Shown here piece after piece: positions 1-20,051 of a DNA stretch of 64,000 nt. This stretch comes from Plantago major (lineage: Eukaryota > Streptophyta > Magnoliopsida > Lamiales > Plantaginaceae). The notes below the pieces were generated by a model. The model was not told where the DNA came from, did not search any database, and saw only the letters and a program-made list of their open reading frames with translations. The position numbers and the translations under genes are program-made. The stretch spans positions 65,285,035-65,349,034 of the forward strand of contig CM048844.1 of assembly GCA_026545765.1 (NCBI GenBank), read 5' to 3'. Within the stretch, counting starts at the first letter, position 1. Each line of letters begins with the position of its first letter.

Positions 1-580
1 ATGAACTTGAAAACTTTGCCTTTTCAGAATTAGAGTTGTATGAGGGACTTGGATTGCAAAACCAGTTTCTTTCAATTTGGCCAATAAATAGTTTGTGACT
101 TTGCAAATAAGTCCAGAAAAAATTTAAAAACCTAAAATTAAATTCACGACTGTATGTATACATCAAAGGTTCCACTTAATGGCTCCGTACTTTATGTATA
201 TATCAAGGGCTTCCAATATAAACATTAAACTCTACCTTTTTTCCCCTCAGGTTTGGAGATTGATGTTCATGTGTCGGGATTAGTTTAGACGTTGGACGTG
301 TGTTGGCTCCTTATTTAATTTCATAAATTAATTTTAAAATAAAACGATTCAAAATTACTTGAGAGGACACATGTCACATCCAGATTAATCTGGAAGAGAA
401 TAAAACGTGGAAATATGAGAGTGGACACGTGTCCCACTTTAATTTAACCTAAGAAAATAGTGGAAATTAAGAAAAAACCTAAAGCAAATGAATAAAAGAA
501 AAAGAAAAAAAATCAAATTAAACATAAAATTTAAAAGTAAGGATGTGTTTGGTTGCAATATGAGTTTGGACTATACAATA
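1..580. other. AT-rich intergenic DNA
   Basis: No coding frame, RNA gene or repeat that I can name. The stretch is AT-rich with several A runs and ends at the TA target site of the MITE that follows. Confidence 0.5.
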
Positions 581-834
581 CTCCCTCCGTTCTTTTTATA
601 GGTTTACATTTTGCCATTCTGGGGATTTTTTTAAAAGTTTAATGTTTCATTTTTTGGAAACCCCACTATCTACATTTATTAATTTTTTAAATACTCTTTT
701 TCAAACTTTATCCATTATTTCTCTTACTTTTTGTATTTTCTCTCTTACTTTTTACCATCTACTTACTATTTTATTCTATTTCCTTAAAATTCACACCAAA
801 CCAAAATGTAAACATTCTAAACGACCGGAGGGAG
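581..834. mobile_element. Stowaway-like MITE
   Basis: Begins CTCCCTCCGTTC and ends with the inverted form CGGAGGGAG, flanked on both sides by TA (579-580 and 835-836). The inner arms also pair: GGTTTACATTTTG near the left end and CAAAATGTAAAC near the right. The terminal sequence, TA duplication and 254-bp size fit Stowaway MITEs mobilised by Tc1/mariner transposases. There is no coding capacity; the Leu/Phe-rich open frame inside it is not a gene. Confidence 0.85.
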
Positions 835-836
835 TA

Positions 837-1565
837 ATAGATTTATGAAAAAGGTTGAAATTTGTTATTGTTCAAAAGTTACGGACTACAATGTCATTAT
901 AAAATTTATTAGGGAAACTATAACTAATTTGCCCGCGTTTTCCATTTCAAACCATCATCAAAGTTGAAGCTATATTGGGGTTGAAAAATATTAATATTTG
1001 AAAAATATGTAGGTGTAGAATGCGTTTCTGATGAAACTTGGTTCCAGTAAATATTGATTTCTAGTTGAATCTTTAACAAATCTAACAAAGTTAGGATTAT
1101 AAATTTCGTTCATCCACTTTATACTCGGTCAATAATTTTTTTAGAGCACCCGTTTTCACCCGGTCGTACTACCCCTAAAATGAGAAATGTTCAAAAAAGC
1201 CACTTGTCCTATGTGACTGCGCAAACTACCCTCGCTCACCTATTATTATTAAGTTTAGAAAAAATTGTAGGTAAATTTTCACGTAAACCTGTAATTTAAC
1301 TGATGGCGGGTGAGAGGTTACAACCTGCCGTCACCCAACCCGTCAATATATATGTAGAACGAAAAGGAGTAAATATATGTATGCAATCATAAATTACACA
1401 TGTACATTAAATGCCATATATACAATAAGTCACGAACTAATATTTTACATGTTTAATTTGAAACTTCTTTGGATTATGGGTAAAAGACTTTCGATATATC
1501 TTGTACCATTTTATTTGAGTTTTGGACTTGGTTCATGAATCGACGCTAGTTATAAATTAACACAA
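837..1565. other. intergenic DNA, nothing recognised
   Basis: AT-rich, no open frame of interest on either strand and no repeat shared with the rest of the window that I can see. Confidence 0.4.
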
Positions 1566-1800
1566 ACTCTCATGAGATACGGTCTCTAGATAACGTATCT
1601 AAAGACGACCTATGCTATTAATAAATCGTACATGTTATTAATCAAAACGTCTATGTTATTAACGAAATAAGTCTTATTATAATATGAAAGAACACCAATG
1701 TTGATAACATATGTGTTTTAATTAATAATATCGATGATTTTCTTGACAATATAGGTCAGTCTCTAGATAAATTATTTAGAGATCGTCTCTCAGGAGACTT
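1566..1800. mobile_element. MITE family M1, copy 1
   Basis: About 235 bp with imperfect terminal inverted repeats: GAGATACGGTCTCTAGATAA on the left, and GAGACGATCTCTAAATAA when the right end is read on the minus strand. A second copy of the same sequence lies at 4435-4661 (shared words include ACATATGTGTTTT and ATCGATGATTTTCTTGACA). Repeat plus inverted ends support a DNA-type MITE. The superfamily is not assigned. Confidence 0.6.
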
Positions 1801-1985
1801 ACTCATAAATAAATGGATAGTTTTTGGATTTAAACATTTATTTTGTTTTGTATTTAACGTTTTTGTCTAATTAATTATATTACACATTTAGTTTGGTTTA
1901 TTTCACCCACTAATTCGCCCCATCTCTTATCACCTGACCTGTAATGGATTGTAAAACTATTTTACCAGTCTCGATTAAGTATATG

Positions 1986-4014
<2,029 letters not shown>

Positions 4015-4434
4015 CAGGGGCGTCTCAAATATCTGAGGGTCCTGTGCGAACTTTTAAAATTGTGTCCCGGAAAAAAATAATCTAAAATAAATAAACAATA
4101 TAAAAATGTATGACATACTAAAATTGGCTCCACAAGATACTAATATGAAGTAAATCTTATTGTTAAGAAAATTAAGAAGTTCAAAAGGTACAAACTAAAA
4201 AGATCATAGTCTAAATAATAACATGATAAGAAGAGTAAAAGAGTAAGGTAATGCAGACTAGACATAAATTTGAGACATGAATTATCTATCAAAACATTCT
4301 ACCACCAGGCCATTTATAGCTTCGTTACCTTTTTTATACATAAAAGATAACATATAATAGTACTATTATAAATTTTAGGCTTTAAATTTTGGTACTGTCT
4401 GCAGGCGCCATATAATTTACCCTGCTTTAGAGCA
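4015..4434. mobile_element. possible hAT-like non-autonomous element
   Basis: The left end reads CAGGGGCGTCTCAAATATC followed by GGGTCCTGTGCGAA, a wording typical of decayed plant hAT ends. The right end reads TACCCTG, whose complement begins CAGGGTA. The flanking octamers are CTCATGAG and CTTTAGAG, agreeing at 5 of 8 positions, as a worn 8-bp target duplication might. Ends and class are tentative. Confidence 0.3.
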
Positions 4435-4661
4435 TTGCCTCTAAATAAATCATGTAGAGACGACCAATATTATCAATAAAATCATTCATGTTATTAATCA
4501 AAACGTCCATATTGTTAATAAAATAAGTCTTGTTGTAATAAGAAAAAACACTAATGTTGAGAACATATGTGTTTTGATTAATAACATCGATGATTTTCTT
4601 GACAGTATAGGTCCGTCCCTAGATAAATTATCTAGAAACCGTCTCTCAGGAAGCTTACTCC
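4435..4661. mobile_element. MITE family M1, copy 2
   Basis: Same sequence and orientation as 1566-1800, with the right terminus GTCTCTCAGGAAGCTTACTC well kept and the left terminus eroded. It directly abuts the possible hAT remnant. Confidence 0.55.
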
Positions 4662-4839
4662 AAATATTATTATTTTATTATTTTTATTTTTTTATTTGCA
4701 TATCAGTGTTATTTACATATCTACGTTTTTAGTTTTTCGTGTTGTCAAATATAAGGTTCTTCATCTATAGTAAATTACTAATTTTGTATTTTGAATTATG
4801 AACTCGTTTTTTTGAATGAATTCAAAGTTGAAACTTGAC

Positions 4840-5750
4840 AAACAGGTGAGAGCTTACCCAAAATTCCATGTTCAGATTTGTTATCTGCTGGAAAAGTTAA
4901 AGATAACTCTTTAAGGAAGAACTCCATTGGATAATACAGTGCATTATCCTAAAGCAACAATTTGATGTTGCTCAGAAACAAGCTTCAAAGGTTGCTGAGT
5001 AGAGCAAACCTTCTAAGAAAAGAAAAAGTGAAACTGAGACTCTCAAGGTTCCAAAAGAACTCGCCAAGCCTCAAGTAAAATAACTGAAAAAGTTATTGAG
5101 GACTTTGAAGGTGTCACTAGAAGGGAACATATCATTTCTTCTACCAACAAAAGCATGGAAATCTGTGCTAGATATCTTGCTACTTCATTTCTAGTTCATG
5201 TGAAAAAGCTAGGACATTGCTGAAAAATCAGTTTCCACTTCCATTGACATTTCAAAGTTAACCACTGAAGATAAAAGTCCTTTTGAGGAGGTACCTATTT
5301 TCACCGGACCTTCCTCATAAGATGAGAGTGAAGAAGAAGTTGCTGAGCAAGCAATTCACAGAGAAAAGGAACCACAAACTTTTAAGATGGCTGATGACAT
5401 AATTGGTGAATCACTGAATGCCTTAACTCAAGAGCATTCAACATCTCCTAACACTGATTCTCATCTAATCTTCATAAAAGAATCACTTAATACCGAAGAA
5501 ATTCATCATACTTCTAAAAACACTTGTCTCTCAGGATTTCCAAGAAGGTATTCGCTCAACTGATTCTGATGAAACACAAGAAGCTCAAATTTCAAAGAAG
5601 TCTGCTGAAAGGAAATCTTTGCAAAGCAAAGTGCCTACACTGATGAAGTACCATATGTTGATCCTCAACAGGTTGCTAGTACTTCTGCCTCAGTATCACT
5701 CACACTTGCTAAGATTTTATTGTCGTTTACTAAGATCTCTCTTTTATAAA
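4840..5750 (+). pseudogene. degraded retrotransposon coding relic
   Basis: The + strand shows runs of Glu/Lys/Ser-rich coding sense broken by stops, for example around 5290-5500 (DESEEEVAEQA, then DDIIGESLNALTQ). No domain is recognisable. Because the DNA immediately downstream (5755-6230) resembles the LTR of the Sirevirus-like copia elements at 28-46 kb, I infer that this is the 3' internal part of a much older, related copy on the + strand. It could instead be an unrelated decayed gene. Confidence 0.35.
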
Positions 5751-5754
5751 CTTC

Positions 5755-6230
5755 TACTGAGCACTCCACTTAGTTAGGATATGTAGTACTTGGCTAGGTA
5801 AATCAAAGAAATAGTAAGGTTACTGAGTTGGAAATTTAGAGTATAAATGGAATTATAATTTTGTAACCCAACTCAATTTTCTTCTTAGTGAATACAGTCC
5901 TGAAAAAGTCAAAGTGGATTAGTTGAAGAATTACGCCACCTTCATATACCACTATAATCAAGTGTTATTTATATACTGTAATTTAATTTCAGCAATCTAT
6001 TTGTTTAAAGTACTTTGGTCACTAAACACATTCCCAGTAATTAAGAATTACGCCACCTTCATATACAGTCCTGAAAAAGTCAAAGTGGATTAGTTGAAGA
6101 ATTACGCCACCTTCATATACCACTATAATCAAGTGTTATTTATATACTGTAATTTACTTTCAGCAATCTATTTGTCTATCTGATTAAAGTACTTTGGTCA
6201 CTAAACACATTCCCAGTACTTAAACTGTAA
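5755..6230 (+). mobile_element. old Sirevirus-like copia LTR fragment
   Basis: Read on the + strand this aligns by eye with the minus strand of the copia LTRs at 35384-35980 and 45153-46704. Shared words, in the same order, include GTACTTGGCTAGG, AAGGTTACTGAG, AGTGGATTAGTTGAAG, ATTACGCCACCTTCA and TACCACTATAA. Divergence and small indels show that it is older than the copies downstream. It lies less than 1 kb upstream of the hexokinase start. Confidence 0.6.
5893..6217 (+). repeat. 171-bp tandem direct repeat
   Basis: Unit 1 (5893-6063) and unit 2 (6064-6217) both begin TACAGTCCTGAAAAAGTC and end ACACATTCCCAGTA. Unit 2 has an extra CTATCTGA octamer and lacks the 24-bp tail of unit 1. The units are nearly identical, so the duplication is much younger than the LTR it sits in. 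Confidence 0.85.
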
Positions 6231-6917
6231 AAGCGTTTTGCTCGCTGAAAATTAAGTATAGTATAAACAATTACTCGTACCTGCTAAGAAATCTGTATCG
6301 GGCACAAAGTTTCAAAGTATATTGTTGTGTGAGTGTAAGAAGAACCATGAAAAGTGACTGGCTAGCAATTTAGGCACTTCTCTTGTCCACTTGGTTCTTT
6401 AAGTGATTGTTAGTCGAAGGCAAGTTATAATAACAAGATAACGCCCCAAATTTGACGTAGGAAGTATTTGTGTATATTACTTGTTCATTCACAAACAATT
6501 AGAGTCTAGAGAGAGATTGATATAGTATTGTAGAATGGAGAAGCATGATGTCATTTTCACGAGACCTTTACAACATCCAATCACAGTGTAGATCCATCAC
6601 TCATCGGAATCAATTAATCTCCGACATACAAAAATCGAAATTCCCAACTGAAATCGACATACAAAGATAAGAAGAAGAAGAAGAAATAAAAAGGGTAGGG
6701 AGGGTGTTAAAGTAAGTAGAATTTGAGATCAAGATCTCAACTTTCCTATTTTTGAGCTCACCCCATTGATTCATTTCATCCTTCCATTTCTCCTCATTTG
6801 ACTCGATCCTGTCACACCCCTTTTCATCATTTATCATAAAGTTTCAATCTTTACAATCCATTTTCGAATTTGGTTTAGGCTAAAAATTAAAGCATATACA
6901 GAGGAATGAGGGAGGGC
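6231..6917 (+). promoter_or_regulatory. presumed hexokinase promoter and 5' leader
   Basis: Non-coding DNA between the copia relic and the hexokinase start. It contains a GAAGAAGAAG stretch (about 6668-6686), a perfect inverted repeat TTGAGATC-AA-GATCTCAA (about 6723-6740) and a pyrimidine-rich stretch (6765-6830) of the sort common in plant leaders. I see no convincing TATA box and cannot place the transcription start. Confidence 0.35.
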
Positions 6918-13435
<6,518 letters not shown>

Positions 13436-13777
13436 ACTTGAACTGATAGTTGATCCATGTATTCTGCTAGAAAGATTTTTGCAGAACCATTGAAAATGTG
13501 GTATGTTGTCGCCCATTCATTTTTTCTATATATGAGGATAATAAGTTGAAAATTTCATGTTTACAGATGTTGTCTGCCAATTATTTGAAACTGGATCTGG
13601 ATGTACTTTTTGACACTTCCTTTAGAAACTCTGTTAAGTTGGTACTTTTTTGTATTAGCGTTATGGATTGTTCTAAATTTTACTATAGTTAGGTTAAATT
13701 TTATTGGAGTTTGAATTCATATTTGTATTTTAAAACTATCTGAGGTTGAATTATAATGGGATCAAAGCTATGGTTAT
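13436..13777 (+). other. hexokinase 3' flank
   Basis: Short AT-rich stretch between the hexokinase stop and the first recognisable gypsy sequence. It should hold the 3' UTR. No unambiguous AATAAA was found; AATAAG near 13539 is the nearest match. Confidence 0.4.
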
Positions 13778-15530
13778 AGGAGTTTACCACTCTCGCGATG
13801 GAGACTAAACTTGAAGGCAAGGGATGTTGGACACTAAAAGTGGACGGATCCTCTACTGGACGACTAGGAGGAATAGGAATTCTCCTTGAGAGCCCTGAAG
13901 GCGCTAGGCTGGAATATGCCATCACCCTCAACTTTAAGGTGACAAACAACGAGGCCGAGTACGAGGCACTCCTTACCGGCTTGAGAATGGCGAGGTCTCT
14001 TCAAGTAAAACGAATCAAAGCCTATATAGACTCTCAGCTTGTCGAGTCCCAGTTTTCCGGGTCATTCGCCGCTAAAGGACCCAACATGATCAAGTACTTA
14101 GAGCTCCTCAAGAAGGAAGTTGAACACTTTGAAGCATGCACGCTGGAACGATTCAACAGGGAATGGAATGAGAAGGCCGACGCTCTTTCCAAGTACGCCT
14201 CTGCCTTAGGAATTCTGGACACAAGGAGCATCATCCTAATGACTCTCACAGATTCTTCCTTGGTAAACCCCACTGGTCAAGTCTTCCACTTAGGTGCCGA
14301 AAGGAGCTGGATGACCGAAATATTTTGCTATCCCAAAGATGGCTCTCTATCATCAGACCCTAAAGAAGCAAGAAGTATCCAATGTCGAACCAACAGGTAC
14401 TTTATCCTGGGAGAGGATCTCTACAAGAGATCTTTCACTGGCACTCACATGAGATGTCTTGGACCCCATGAGGCGAAAACTGTTTTTTTGAAGAAATCCA
14501 CGCGGGGAGTTGCGGGAGTCACTCAGGGGGATGAACCTTGGCTCAGAAGGTCATAAGGCAGGGATACTATTGGCCTACCATTGATAAGGATGCTGCTAGC
14601 TTCGCTCGTGCTTGCGAAGACTGCTAATACTATGCCAACATACCACATCGCCCAACCAACCTATGATTCCGTCAATCATAGCTTGTCCGTTTGATCAATG
14701 GGGAATAGACATAGTTGGCCCCTTTCCCCGTGGAATGCACCAAAAGAAGTTCATTATTGTTGCAGTAGAGTACTTCACCAAATGGGTTGAGGCCGAAGCA
14801 GTGGCCACCATTACAGAGAGCCGAGTAAGAACCTTCATTTGGAAGAACATCATCTGCTGCTTTGGACTTCCTAGAGTCATAGTCTCCGATAATGGAGCAC
14901 AATTCTCCGGAGCTAGGTTGAAAGAGTGGCTCCAATCCTTCAAGATAGAACAGCGCTTCACTTCCGTTGGCTACCCTCAAGCCAATGGTGAAGTTGAAGC
15001 TACCAACAAAACCATCGTGAAGATTTTGGAAAGGATCAGGTTGACAACTTCTCAAGACAGCTGGGTAGATGATCTCGATGGAGTCCTCTGGGCACATAGG
15101 ACAACAGCTTGAACTTCTACTCAGGAGACACCCTTCGCACTAGTCTATGGCTCGGAAGCGGTCATCCCCTCTGAAATTGCTGTGGAAACCCAAATGATCC
15201 AACAATACCAATCTGCGGAAAACAATGTTGCAAGGATCTACGACCTCGAGTTCCTCGATGACAAAAGGAGCAAGGCGCTAGCTAGCATCCTTCGCTATCA
15301 AGCTATGTCTGCCCAGGCTTAAACAAACATGTCCTTCCCAAGAATATAAAAGTCGGGGACTTAGTCCTACGAAGAGCTGACATCCTAAGCAATGTTGGTA
15401 AACTCAAGCCCAAATGGGAAGGACCTTACAAGGTCATTGGGGCTAGAGTCAATGGAAGTTTCGAGCTAGAAGATGATCAAGGAAGAGCCCGAAAGAGAAC
15501 GTGGAATGCTAAGATCTTATAGAAGTTCTA
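13778..15530 (+). pseudogene. Tat-like gypsy RNase H-integrase fragment
   Basis: 3' part of a Ty3/gypsy pol gene. The first frame (13798-14556) is an archaeal-type RNase H as found in the Tat lineage: KVDGSSTG, NNEAEYEALLTGLRMA, YIDSQLVES and EKADALSKYAS. A frameshift near 14500 and stops near 14575-14625 break the integrase zinc-finger region. The integrase core (14612-15112) keeps the D-D-35-E triad: GIDIVG (D33 of that frame), SDNGAQF (D93), NGEVEAT (E129). A TGA at 15110 interrupts it, and PFALVYGSEAVIPSEI and then RKRTWNAK follow toward 15530. Gag, protease and reverse transcriptase are missing, so the copy is 5'-truncated. It lies only about 340 bp past the hexokinase stop. Confidence 0.85.
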
Positions 15531-17367
15531 TGCCTAAAGATAATTCCCTGAAAAGTACTATGTCAGTCGCTAAGTTTATGTTGTTTTCTTTCCCCGGCCT
15601 CGAAGCCCACCAGTTGTACTTGAATTTCCATCTAATTAATACAACTTTTTGCAAAACAAATGTGTTATTTTCAAACAAACACACTTCCTCGGACCCTTCA
15701 AGGAGATCCGAGCCAATTGCATAACAAATGACTGCAAAACAAACTTTTCGAGAGGTTAAACTTACACAGCCAGTTCGGGCGAAGTGACATAAGAAGCCCA
15801 AGATAGAAATTGCAACACTCAGAGAAAAGATTTTGTATTTCTCAAAGTACAAATTACAAAGTTCGGACCTACCCCCTTTGTCGTTTTTACTTTCCCCCTG
15901 ATTCCCTTAGTTTTATTTTAGTTTTTCATTTATTTAATTTTAGTTTGAAGGGAATCATGGAAAACAGGAGGAGATGAGCTAAGGATGACTCCCAAATTGC
16001 TGAGCTTGGCGGGAAGGATGCAAGGGATTCTTTCCCGTTTGATAAGGATAGCAGCAGTCGCACATTTCATGGAATTATATTTTCAGCTTTCTTTCTTTCT
16101 AGCCTATTCGCTGGGGACCATCTCTAGTCTAGGTTTGGGGTGGGAGGTAGGTTTCATGTACTTATTCATATATGTGTCTGTTGTGTCTGTCGTGTGTGTC
16201 TTTTTCCCGTTTGAGTGATTTCTATTGTGTCTAAGTCTGACTCCCAAGTCAGGCGTCTATTGCATGAGTTAAACCTGTTTGATGCTTATGTTTTGATTGA
16301 TCATTGTTTAGTAGTATTTAGCATGTTTTAAATTCTTTAAGTTCGTTTCGCTTGTAATAGAAAGTCTGTTCAAATTCTATAGTCCAAAAAGCTTGTGAGC
16401 AAGCCTAGCCGATGAAAAAAATATTGTACCGGAGAAATTTGTACTTGTGTAACTTTTTAGGAAGTGCAAACTCTCTAGTTTGTGCCTTATCATGCTCATT
16501 TGTACTCTATGTAAGTTAAGTATGACGAACGGCATGTTTTTCATTCATTATTTGCTCAACCTAAACCCGTTCCAAAGAACAAGTGGTTTCTGTGCATGAT
16601 ATATATATACTACTTGTACTTGGCATTGTTCTGTTAAAAAAAAAAAGTCTCGGAGTGTATCTATGGAACTTCTGCCACCGTTAGTCGTGTTGGGTACGTT
16701 TCAAATACTACCTACACACCGGCGTGGTCCTAAAAAGCCATATTTCCGTGAGGGTTGATGGCGTGTATACCAAACCAGTACGTACAAAAGTGCGGACTTT
16801 CGATAAAACAGACACTACCAAAACAAAGAGACAAAATAACCATATGTGTCACAATGACTGCAAAAAATGAGTTTGCAAAAAAGTGTATAAAATAAAAAAT
16901 TTGAAAAAAGAGAGAATGATTGCCATTTACAAGTCTGAAGCTGTTGATTGTAGAGTTTTGATAAAAGTCTCTTCTGACTAAACTGATAGAGTACTTTGCA
17001 TGAGGTTTTTGAGGCATGTTTGTGACGCGAGTCACCTTCCTTCACTTTTTGATTGCTTGAGTGATTACCTTTACTAGACACTTCCAGGAGAGTGAGAGAT
17101 AGTTGCATAGGATCCCCTTGTGAGGGATTACCAGGATAGACTTAAGTTCTATTTACTCGGGAAACTAACTTCTTGGATTTTTACTTGTTCTTCTGCAAAC
17201 GTCAGTTTGATTTCAAGCCTCTTGCATCTTTCAGGTTTAATACTCGTAATCGTAGACTCGGTAGCTTGGGGGCTAGACTTTATCTGTTTGTCTATGTGTT
17301 TTTTGTTTTTCTAGATTTTTAGAGAGTCTGTTGCTTGAGGACAAGCAAGGGTTCGGTTTGGGGAGTT
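15531..17367 (+). mobile_element. gypsy 3' internal region ending at a polypurine tract
   Basis: Non-coding retrotransposon sequence. Parts recur on the minus strand at 21900-22340 and 55600-56250, for example CCGTGAGGGTTGATGG with AAAGTGCGGACTTTCG at 16750-16805, and the GGCTAGACTT-type and TTGAGGACAAGCAAGG blocks just before the LTR. The last bases, GGTTTGGGGAGTT (17355-17367), form a polypurine tract directly before the LTR. Short open frames here are not credible genes. Whether this belongs with the Tat-like fragment upstream or is a separate joined piece is not clear. Confidence 0.6.
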
Positions 17368-18825
17368 TGATGAGTCGATTTTACATCGTCTCATTTGGTT
17401 TTTTTTTTGGCGTCTTATTGCCATTCTCAAGTATAGTTTTTAAGTGTTTTGTTACGCGTTCATGTTTTGTGTGTTTTGTAGGTATTTGGCTAAACCGCAT
17501 GATTCAGAGGTAAAAATATGCATTCACAGGAGTACGAAGTTCTAATGCCTGAAACGGATGCCAGAAATGGACCAGGAAGGCCAAAAATACCGAAAGTCGA
17601 GTCAAAAGTGCAAAAACGGAGTCTAGGAGGTTTTGGCGCATGCCAAATGTCGCTTGGCGTACGCGAAGCGTCTCGGAGATGCTTGGCGTGCGCCAAGTGG
17701 CCATGGCGTACGCCATGCGCCACGCTTAAAAATATGTTTCTGCGTTTGCTTTTTAGCGGATTCTAACGAATTGTACCAGATTCATTATACTCGTTACTCT
17801 TCTTTCCTCTTTACTCAATAAACCCTAGAATTCATTCTTGGGCAATTCCATCACCACCTATTATTGGAGAATTGAACCCGATTTACATTGTATTTGTTTG
17901 TGATTGTCAATTATCAATACAATGGTTATATTCTACCGATTGATTTAGGGATTTGTCATCCTCCAACCGTAGTGACAGCCTCATGGTAACAATTTCTCCT
18001 TTTTCAGAGTTTAAGATTATTGATGTTGGATTGTTTAATTATTTCTTGCTTACTGGTGATGAGCATGAGTAGCTAGACAACCCTTTATGGGGTGGTGATG
18101 ACTAAATGCATGCTAGTTAGGGTTTATGAAATTCAATAACAAGTAAGATAGGATTTACTCTATGGCCTTTTGATTAAATGCGTATGTAGTTATGTGGATT
18201 GAGTTTTACACCCAAAATCACCAAAAGATTTTGCGATTGTTTTACCACCAAAACGTCTAGAGATTGCATAATTCCTAGGTTCGTAGCAAACATATAACAT
18301 CATTAGCTTATTAATTGTAGCTTAGTGAAATTGACGCCTTCACTAATGCTATATGTTTTGTGGAACAAATTCAGTTAGTTCATTGCCATAGTCCTTTGTA
18401 CCCTATCTGATATAAGGTGTCTACCTAGGAAAGACTAGAGCAGTGTAATAATCGTTAGGATGTGTCCCAGTGATAACTAGAGTAAATCGACATCGTTATT
18501 ATATCATCTATTCCTGCTAGCTAGAATCGATTATTCATTACTACTCTGTAATTTGATAACTCATCTTGGTAAAATCGATATAAATGTGTTTGATTTCTTT
18601 GCGTTGAGAGTTAGAGTTACATTAGTAATTAGTACTCGCTGCGAAAGCAAAAAGCAACCCTTTTACTACGTTCTTATTGATAATTATATTACGTGGAAAG
18701 AAGAAAGCTTAGTTAAGTCCTGAGAGACCGACCTCGGGGTTAACTTCACTGCACTATAAATTTTCGTTGTGTTGAGAATTAACACTTGGCTACAAACAAA
18801 TTTAAAACATTGATTTGACACATCA
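17368..18825 (+). mobile_element. gypsy LTR, subfamily A, + strand
   Basis: 1458 bp bounded by TGATGAGTCG and TTGATTTGACACATCA (TG...CA with a 5-bp inverted TGATG/CATCA). A polypurine tract precedes it. It shares U3 start, a palindrome cluster (17630-17735, e.g. CTTGGCGTGCGCCAAG and ATGGCGTACGCCAT) and the ATGAGTAGCTA block (18065) with other LTRs in the window. The sequence after it (ATTGTGGCCGGTGTGCC) is only a poor match to the tRNA-Asp-type primer site seen elsewhere here. Confidence 0.8.
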
Positions 18826-19366
18826 ATTGTGGCCGGTGTGCCTTTTGTTCTAACTTGTGTAATTTTTATCGCTTTTTTAGTGGTGGTTGGTGAGCCACAT
18901 TGGTTGCATGTATTACTTGTGGCCGGTGTGCCTTACTTGGCTTTCTTTTTAATTTTTTAGTGTCCTTTTGGCTAATTTTTAAATTTTTTTGTGAGTCTTG
19001 AGTCGAACTTCATGGTTGAACGTCGTTTGTTCGTGACAAGCTCTTTTGATGCTTAAGTTTTGAGTATATACTGATTAGTAGTTGTTGTTGAGTTTAAAAA
19101 TTTTCAAGTTCGTTTTCCCTTGTAAATAAGATGTCAGTTTAGCTTTGTGGTCCAAAAACACATGAGGCCATATTTAAACGATGAAAACCACTACTAATCA
19201 GTATATACTCAAAACTTAAGCATCAAAAGAGTTTGTCACGAACAAAGGACGTTCAACCAGGAAGTTCAACTCAAGACTCACAATTTTTTTTTAAAAATAG
19301 GCCAAAAGGAAACTAAAAAATTAAAAATAAAGCCAAGTAAGGCTCCCCGGCAGCAGCGCCAAAAAC
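18826..19366. repeat. inverted gypsy leaders meeting head to head
   Basis: The left part (about 18920-19085, + strand) and the right part (about 19190-19340, minus strand) carry the same leader sequence: CTTACTTGGCTTT, GTGAGTCTTGAGT, GTTCGTGACAA, TTTTGATGCTTAAGTTTTGA and TATATACTGATTAGTAGT. They are separated by about 100 bp that resembles 16340-16430. The right copy ends in a primer binding site next to the LTR at 19368; the left copy follows the LTR ending at 18825. Confidence 0.75.
19342..19361 (-). other. retrotransposon primer binding site
   Basis: Read on the minus strand: TGGCGCTGCTGCCGGGGA, five to seven bases after the LTR end TTTGACGCATCA. It closely resembles the tRNA-Asp complement (TGGCGCCGTTGCCGGGGA) used by Athila-type elements. 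Confidence 0.75.
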
Positions 19367-19367
19367 T

Positions 19368-20051
19368 TGATGCGTCAAATCAAGTCTATAATTTATAAAG
19401 TCAAAAGAAATATCAAGGATCACTAGAAAAACACGTAGTGAGTTGATAAGTTGCAGCAAGTATCATTCTCGAAGTACTTAACTAAGCTTGTTAGTGTTTT
19501 AGTGTACTAGGTTGTCTTAGAATTGCATCTTACGACCTCCAATTCTTTTCTTTCGCAAATCACACAGATTAAACAACAAACACGAGTTTGTTATCAATTA
19601 AAGGAGACTTGGGGTGGTGTTTTCATCAAGAGCGAGCTAGTAAAAGGATGCAATGGTATGCACGAATTTTGAAAGTGAAAACGTTTAATCAACGTAGTAG
19701 AGTTGTCAATTCTACTAGTCCACGTTTGTAGTCGAAAGCGTTGGGCTTAAATCGTAATTAACCTTGAGGGTGTGAATCCCTCTTGTGGATTTTAGGTATC
19801 AGAAAATGATTGCCAAGACTTTGAACTAATCAAACGATTCGCAAGAATTCAACAAACGAAGAACAGTGCATTTTCATCCAAGTACCTATACTAGCATGCT
19901 CAAGAATTCACCACCAACCCATGGATGTTGTTTAGCTACTCATACTCATGTTGTCACAGGCAAGAGATATGAAGATAATAAGCATAACCATACTAAGGAA
20001 GCAATCAAAGAGAAATGATACAGAATTACCGAATGAATTTGATTAACGAAG
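19368..20051 (-). mobile_element. truncated gypsy LTR-A (3' part), minus strand
   Basis: Matches the 3' portion of the other LTR-A copies (compare 63020-63803 and 37626 onward), beginning on the + strand with TGATGCGTCAAATCAAG. At 20052 it is replaced by the end of an LTR-B, so its U3 is lost. A primer site follows it on the minus strand. Confidence 0.65.

Noticed and set aside
15985-17513. Several hydrophobic + strand frames before the LTR, considered as an env-like gene
   Set aside because: Short, out of register with each other and not conserved in the inverted homologues at 21.9 and 55.6 kb.
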